In this document: positions 61,980 through 64,000 of the stretch, piece by piece
Numbering within the stretch: position 1 is the first letter of the stretch
How the letters are laid out: every line of letters begins with the position of its first letter
Assembly: GCF_007997285.1 (NCBI RefSeq)
Contig: NZ_VORX01000002.1
Location: 656,919-720,918 of the forward strand
Source of the DNA: Gelidibacter salicanalis
GTDB lineage: Bacteria; Bacteroidota; Bacteroidia; Flavobacteriales; Flavobacteriaceae
Reading direction: 5' to 3'
Length of the DNA: 64,000 nt
Position numbers and translations under genes: made by a program
Notes under the pieces: model-generated
The model's input: only the letters and a program-made list of their open reading frames with translations
Told to the model about the DNA's origin: nothing
The model's database searches: none

Positions 61980-62777
61980 CTACTTAAAATTTCGTTGTCT
62001 TTTAGCCTCAAAAATTAAAATGCCTGCAGCCACTGAAACATTCATACTGTCAATTTCCCCTTGCATTGGGATGATGATATTTTGGGTGGAATTTTGCAAC
62101 CAGGCATCACTCAATCCTGTCGCTTCGGTGCCCATCACAATTGCGGTGGCGGTCTTAAAATCTTGACTAGTATACACTTCAGATGCTTGCAGAGCGGCAC
62201 AGTAAATCGCGATCTGTTGTTCTTTTAAAAACGAAATGATCTCCTCCGTTGAACCTGTAGCAATTTGATTGGTAAACACGCATCCTACGCTGCTGCGGAT
62301 AATATTAGGATTATATAAATCGGTTTTGGGATTGGCAATAATTACTGCATCCACGTTAGCAGCATCTGCAGTTCTTAAAATTGCACCAATATTGCCCGGT
62401 TTTTCAGGAGCTTCCGCCACCAAAATTAAGGGTTGCTTCGATTTAAATGTGATGTTTTCCAAATCGTGAGATTTGATTTTGGCCACGGCAATAATTCCTT
62501 CAGTGGTATCTCGATGAGCCAATTTTTGGTACACTTCCTTTGAGATTTCTATAATCGAATTTGAAGGTACGGATAGGCCATCTAGCTGTGCTTCAGAAAA
62601 TAATTCAGGTACATATAAAACGGTATCAATGTGATAATTTCCCTTTAGGGCCAAACTGATTTCGCGCGCACCTTCTATTAAAAACAATCCTGATTTTTTA
62701 CGATCCCTCGATTTTTCCTTTAGCTGAACTAAGGTTTTGATATAAGTGTTTTGGACGCTTGTTATTTCTTTATTCAC
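61980..62777 (-). CDS. TrmH-family RNA 2'-O-methyltransferase
   Basis: A 265-residue SpoU/TrmH-class enzyme that methylates ribose 2'-OH in tRNA or rRNA using S-adenosylmethionine. It has an N-terminal RNA-binding substrate domain (TLVQLKEKSRDRKKSGLFLIEGAREI) and the knotted SPOUT domain with PEKPGNIGAILRTADAA, VMGTEATGLSDAWLQ and IPMQGEIDSMNVSVAAGIL. The start is set to GTG 62777; the frame is open to 62801, but that end lies in the promoter box. Confidence 0.93.
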   Translation of the reverse strand: MNKEITSVQNTYIKTLVQLKEKSRDRKKSGLFLIEGAREISLALKGNYHIDTVLYVPELFSEAQLDGLSVPSNSIIEISKEVYQKLAHRDTTEGIIAVAKIKSHDLENITFKSKQPLILVAEAPEKPGNIGAILRTADAANVDAVIIANPKTDLYNPNIIRSSVGCVFTNQIATGSTEEIISFLKEQQIAIYCAALQASEVYTSQDFKTATAIVMGTEATGLSDAWLQNSTQNIIIPMQGEIDSMNVSVAAGILIFEAKRQRNFK

Positions 62778-62800
62778 AGATAAGTAGTATTTTGCTAGCA

Positions 62801-62808
62801 CAAATTTA
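62801..62808 (-). promoter_or_regulatory. -7 box of the TrmH-family gene
   Basis: Reads TAAATTTG on the minus strand. It touches the outermost GTG of the frame (62801), so the start must be further downstream, which supports 62777. Confidence 0.55.
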
Positions 62809-62884
62809 CTGAATAAGCGCTAAGAATAGCAGGTTCCATGAAAATTGAACGTAGAATTGCGATTTGGCTACTTATTATTTTTGG

Positions 62885-62892
62885 TAATTTTG
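62885..62892 (+). promoter_or_regulatory. -7 box of the DUF6503-like lipoprotein gene
   Basis: TAATTTTG, 44 bp before the ATG at 62937; it supports that ATG over an upstream one at 62838, which would lie before the promoter. Confidence 0.5.
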
Positions 62893-62936
62893 ATCATAGC
62901 TATTCACAAACTTTAAATTTTAACCAATTCATATTT

Positions 62937-63740
62937 ATGAAAAAAATCCTCTATTTATTCTTGATGCTTGCGGTTATGGTGTCTTGTAAAGATAAAAATA
63001 CAGAAACAAAACCTGAAGCTGAGCCTTACACTGAAGAAGAATTGGATGTGACTACCAACGCCTATCCTGAAAATATGACCAAGATCTTTGATGCCCACGG
63101 CGGACTCGACACTTGGAATGAGATGGCTACTTTGGAGTTTTCTGTTGAAAAACCAGGCGGTTATGAAATTACCACAACCGATTTAAAAGAGCGATTCTCC
63201 CTCATTGAAATGCCAAAACACACCATTGGTTTTGATGGCGAGGTGCTTTGGTTGAAAAACTTGGATAAAGCAAAATATGAAGGCAATCCGAAATTTTACT
63301 ACAACTTGATGTTCTATTTTTATGCGATGCCTTTTGTGTTGGCTGATGACGGTATTATGTATGCCGATGCTGAGCCTTTAGTGTTTGATGGGAAGACCTA
63401 TCCTGGAATCAAAATTTCTTATGAAAGTGGTATCGGTGCCTCACCGGATGATGAATATATATTGTATTATGACGCCGATACCCATAAAATGGCTTGGTTG
63501 GCCTACACGGTAACCTTTGGGAAAAACGAAAAAGCTAAGGATTATCATTTTATAAACTATAGCAATTGGCAAGACGTTGAAGGCTTGTCATTACCAGAAG
63601 CTATGGTATGGTATAATTCTGAAAATAACCAACCGACAACCGTGAAAAATGAAGTAAAATTTGTAAGCCCGATGTTGACTACGGTTAAAATGGATATGAG
63701 AGTTTTTGGCAGACCTGAAGGTGGGGAGTTGGTGCAGTGA
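62937..63740 (+). CDS. DUF6503-like lipoprotein
   Basis: A 267-residue lipoprotein with the signal MKKILYLFLMLAVMVSC (lipobox MVSC, Cys17), then an acidic linker. The body resembles the DUF6503 family of Bacteroidota: IFDAHGGLDTWNEMATLEFSVE, FDGEVLWLKNL, FYYNLMFYFYAMPFVLADDG, TYPGIKISYESG and DYHFINYSNWQDVEGLSLPEAMVWY. The function is unknown; the fold may be LolA-like, which is a guess. The stop codon TGA is the first part of a heptamer array. Confidence 0.82.
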   Translation: MKKILYLFLMLAVMVSCKDKNTETKPEAEPYTEEELDVTTNAYPENMTKIFDAHGGLDTWNEMATLEFSVEKPGGYEITTTDLKERFSLIEMPKHTIGFDGEVLWLKNLDKAKYEGNPKFYYNLMFYFYAMPFVLADDGIMYADAEPLVFDGKTYPGIKISYESGIGASPDDEYILYYDADTHKMAWLAYTVTFGKNEKAKDYHFINYSNWQDVEGLSLPEAMVWYNSENNQPTTVKNEVKFVSPMLTTVKMDMRVFGRPEGGELVQ

Positions 63741-63780
63741 GGGGTGAAGTTAGAAGTGAGAAGTTAGAAGTTAGAAGTGA
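63739..63780. repeat. Heptamer array 5, unit GAAGTKA
   Basis: Six 7-bp units: GAGGGGT, GAAGTTA, GAAGTGA, GAAGTTA, GAAGTTA, GAAGTGA. The first unit overlaps the last two bases of the TGA stop of the preceding lipoprotein gene. The array ends about 10 bp before the probable end of an insertion sequence. Confidence 0.8.
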
Positions 63781-63790
63781 GACCGCTGAA

Positions 63791-64000
63791 TGTCCCTGAT
63801 TAGAGTTGACCGTTTTTAGTTATTAATTTCATTGTTAAAAATAGTGATCATTGGTCTATTATCTGGTGTTAAATCGTTCCAATAATTTTGAAAAGTATTA
63901 GGACTCATTTTAGGTAAGTGTCTGTGGACTCTTTTTTCATTATAATTAATTACTGCTTTTTTTACGTATTGCTTTAATTGATAAAATGTTTTGGGATTCC
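63791..64000 (-). mobile_element. Insertion sequence, one end (runs past the window edge)
   Basis: The partial transposase at 63816-64000 is preceded on the plus strand by a TGTCCCTGATTAG stretch from 63791, which I take as the likely terminal repeat of the element because it begins TG and lies 25 bp from the transposase stop. The other end is outside the window, so the exact boundary and target duplication cannot be checked. Confidence 0.5.
63816..64000 (-). CDS. IS transposase (integrase-core type), C-terminal part
   Basis: An open frame from the window edge to a TAA at 63816-63818 (61 residues). The stretch INYNEKRVHRHLPKMSPNTF is typical of the C-terminal end of rve/DDE integrase-core transposases as in the IS3 group, just after the catalytic Glu region. 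The catalytic DDE residues are outside the window. It is probably intact beyond the edge, but this cannot be seen. Confidence 0.75.
   Translation of the reverse strand, partial: NPKTFYQLKQYVKKAVINYNEKRVHRHLPKMSPNTFQNYWNDLTPDNRPMITIFNNEINN

Noticed and set aside
62838..62936. Upstream start of the DUF6503-like lipoprotein
   Set aside because: A TAnnTTTG box at 62885-62892 lies inside this segment and the downstream ATG gives a proper lipoprotein signal.

Overview
The window is a chromosomal segment of a marine-type member of the Flavobacteriaceae (Bacteroidota). The evidence is AT-rich DNA, Bacteroidota-type promoters (TAnnTTTG -7 boxes, usually without a clear Shine-Dalgarno), two very large proteins ending in the gliding/type IX secretion type-B C-terminal domain, and family-typical genes (DUF5606, DUF349, OstA-like, DUF368, choice-of-anchor L). 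Genus cannot be set from the sequence alone. No rRNA, tRNA or CRISPR array was seen.

Layout. 1-4654: end of a NatAB-type ABC exporter, a sigma-54-type response regulator without a DNA-binding domain, a small membrane protein and a PPK2 kinase. 4845-12405: DUF1206 membrane protein, M23 lipoprotein, AI-2E-family permease, lysA, sucC, DUF1456 protein, secreted esterase. 12670-16085: TerB-like protein, uvrB, SYLF protein. 16295-23527: two giant type-B secreted proteins. 23565-25304: a second ABC exporter. 25404-30698: housekeeping and conserved genes (heme A synthase, CCA-adding enzyme, GxxExxY protein, threonylcarbamoyl-AMP synthase). 30708-36583: a lipopolysaccharide/cell-surface glycan cluster of five glycosyltransferases and one Kdo/WaaP-type kinase. 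36584-40541: dapD, ruvX, def, DUF5606, mazG. 41061-54662: DUF349, aroE, tandem DUF368 proteins, TPR protein, class III aminotransferase, OstA-like protein, purA, a Fur-family regulator and relA/spoT. 54855-63740: a radical-SAM/partner DNA-repair pair, LpxR-like lipid A deacylase, secreted and lipoproteins, M48 protease, TrmH methyltransferase. 63816-64000: the end of an IS transposase.

Functional links: lysA and dapD both serve lysine/diaminopimelate synthesis; the glycan cluster, OstA-like protein and LpxR-like protein all concern the outer membrane; relA/spoT, PPK2 and purA touch purine nucleotide and stress physiology.

The most notable non-coding content is of two kinds. (1) Six degenerate tandem arrays share a strict 7-bp period but not a sequence. 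They begin at or within a few bases of gene stop codons, and in two cases overlap the stop codon. (2) Three copies of a 223-bp non-coding element, about 95% identical, carry an 11-bp core terminal inverted repeat, internal hairpins and, in the best case, a perfect 9-bp target duplication: a MITE-like family whose transposase is not in the window.
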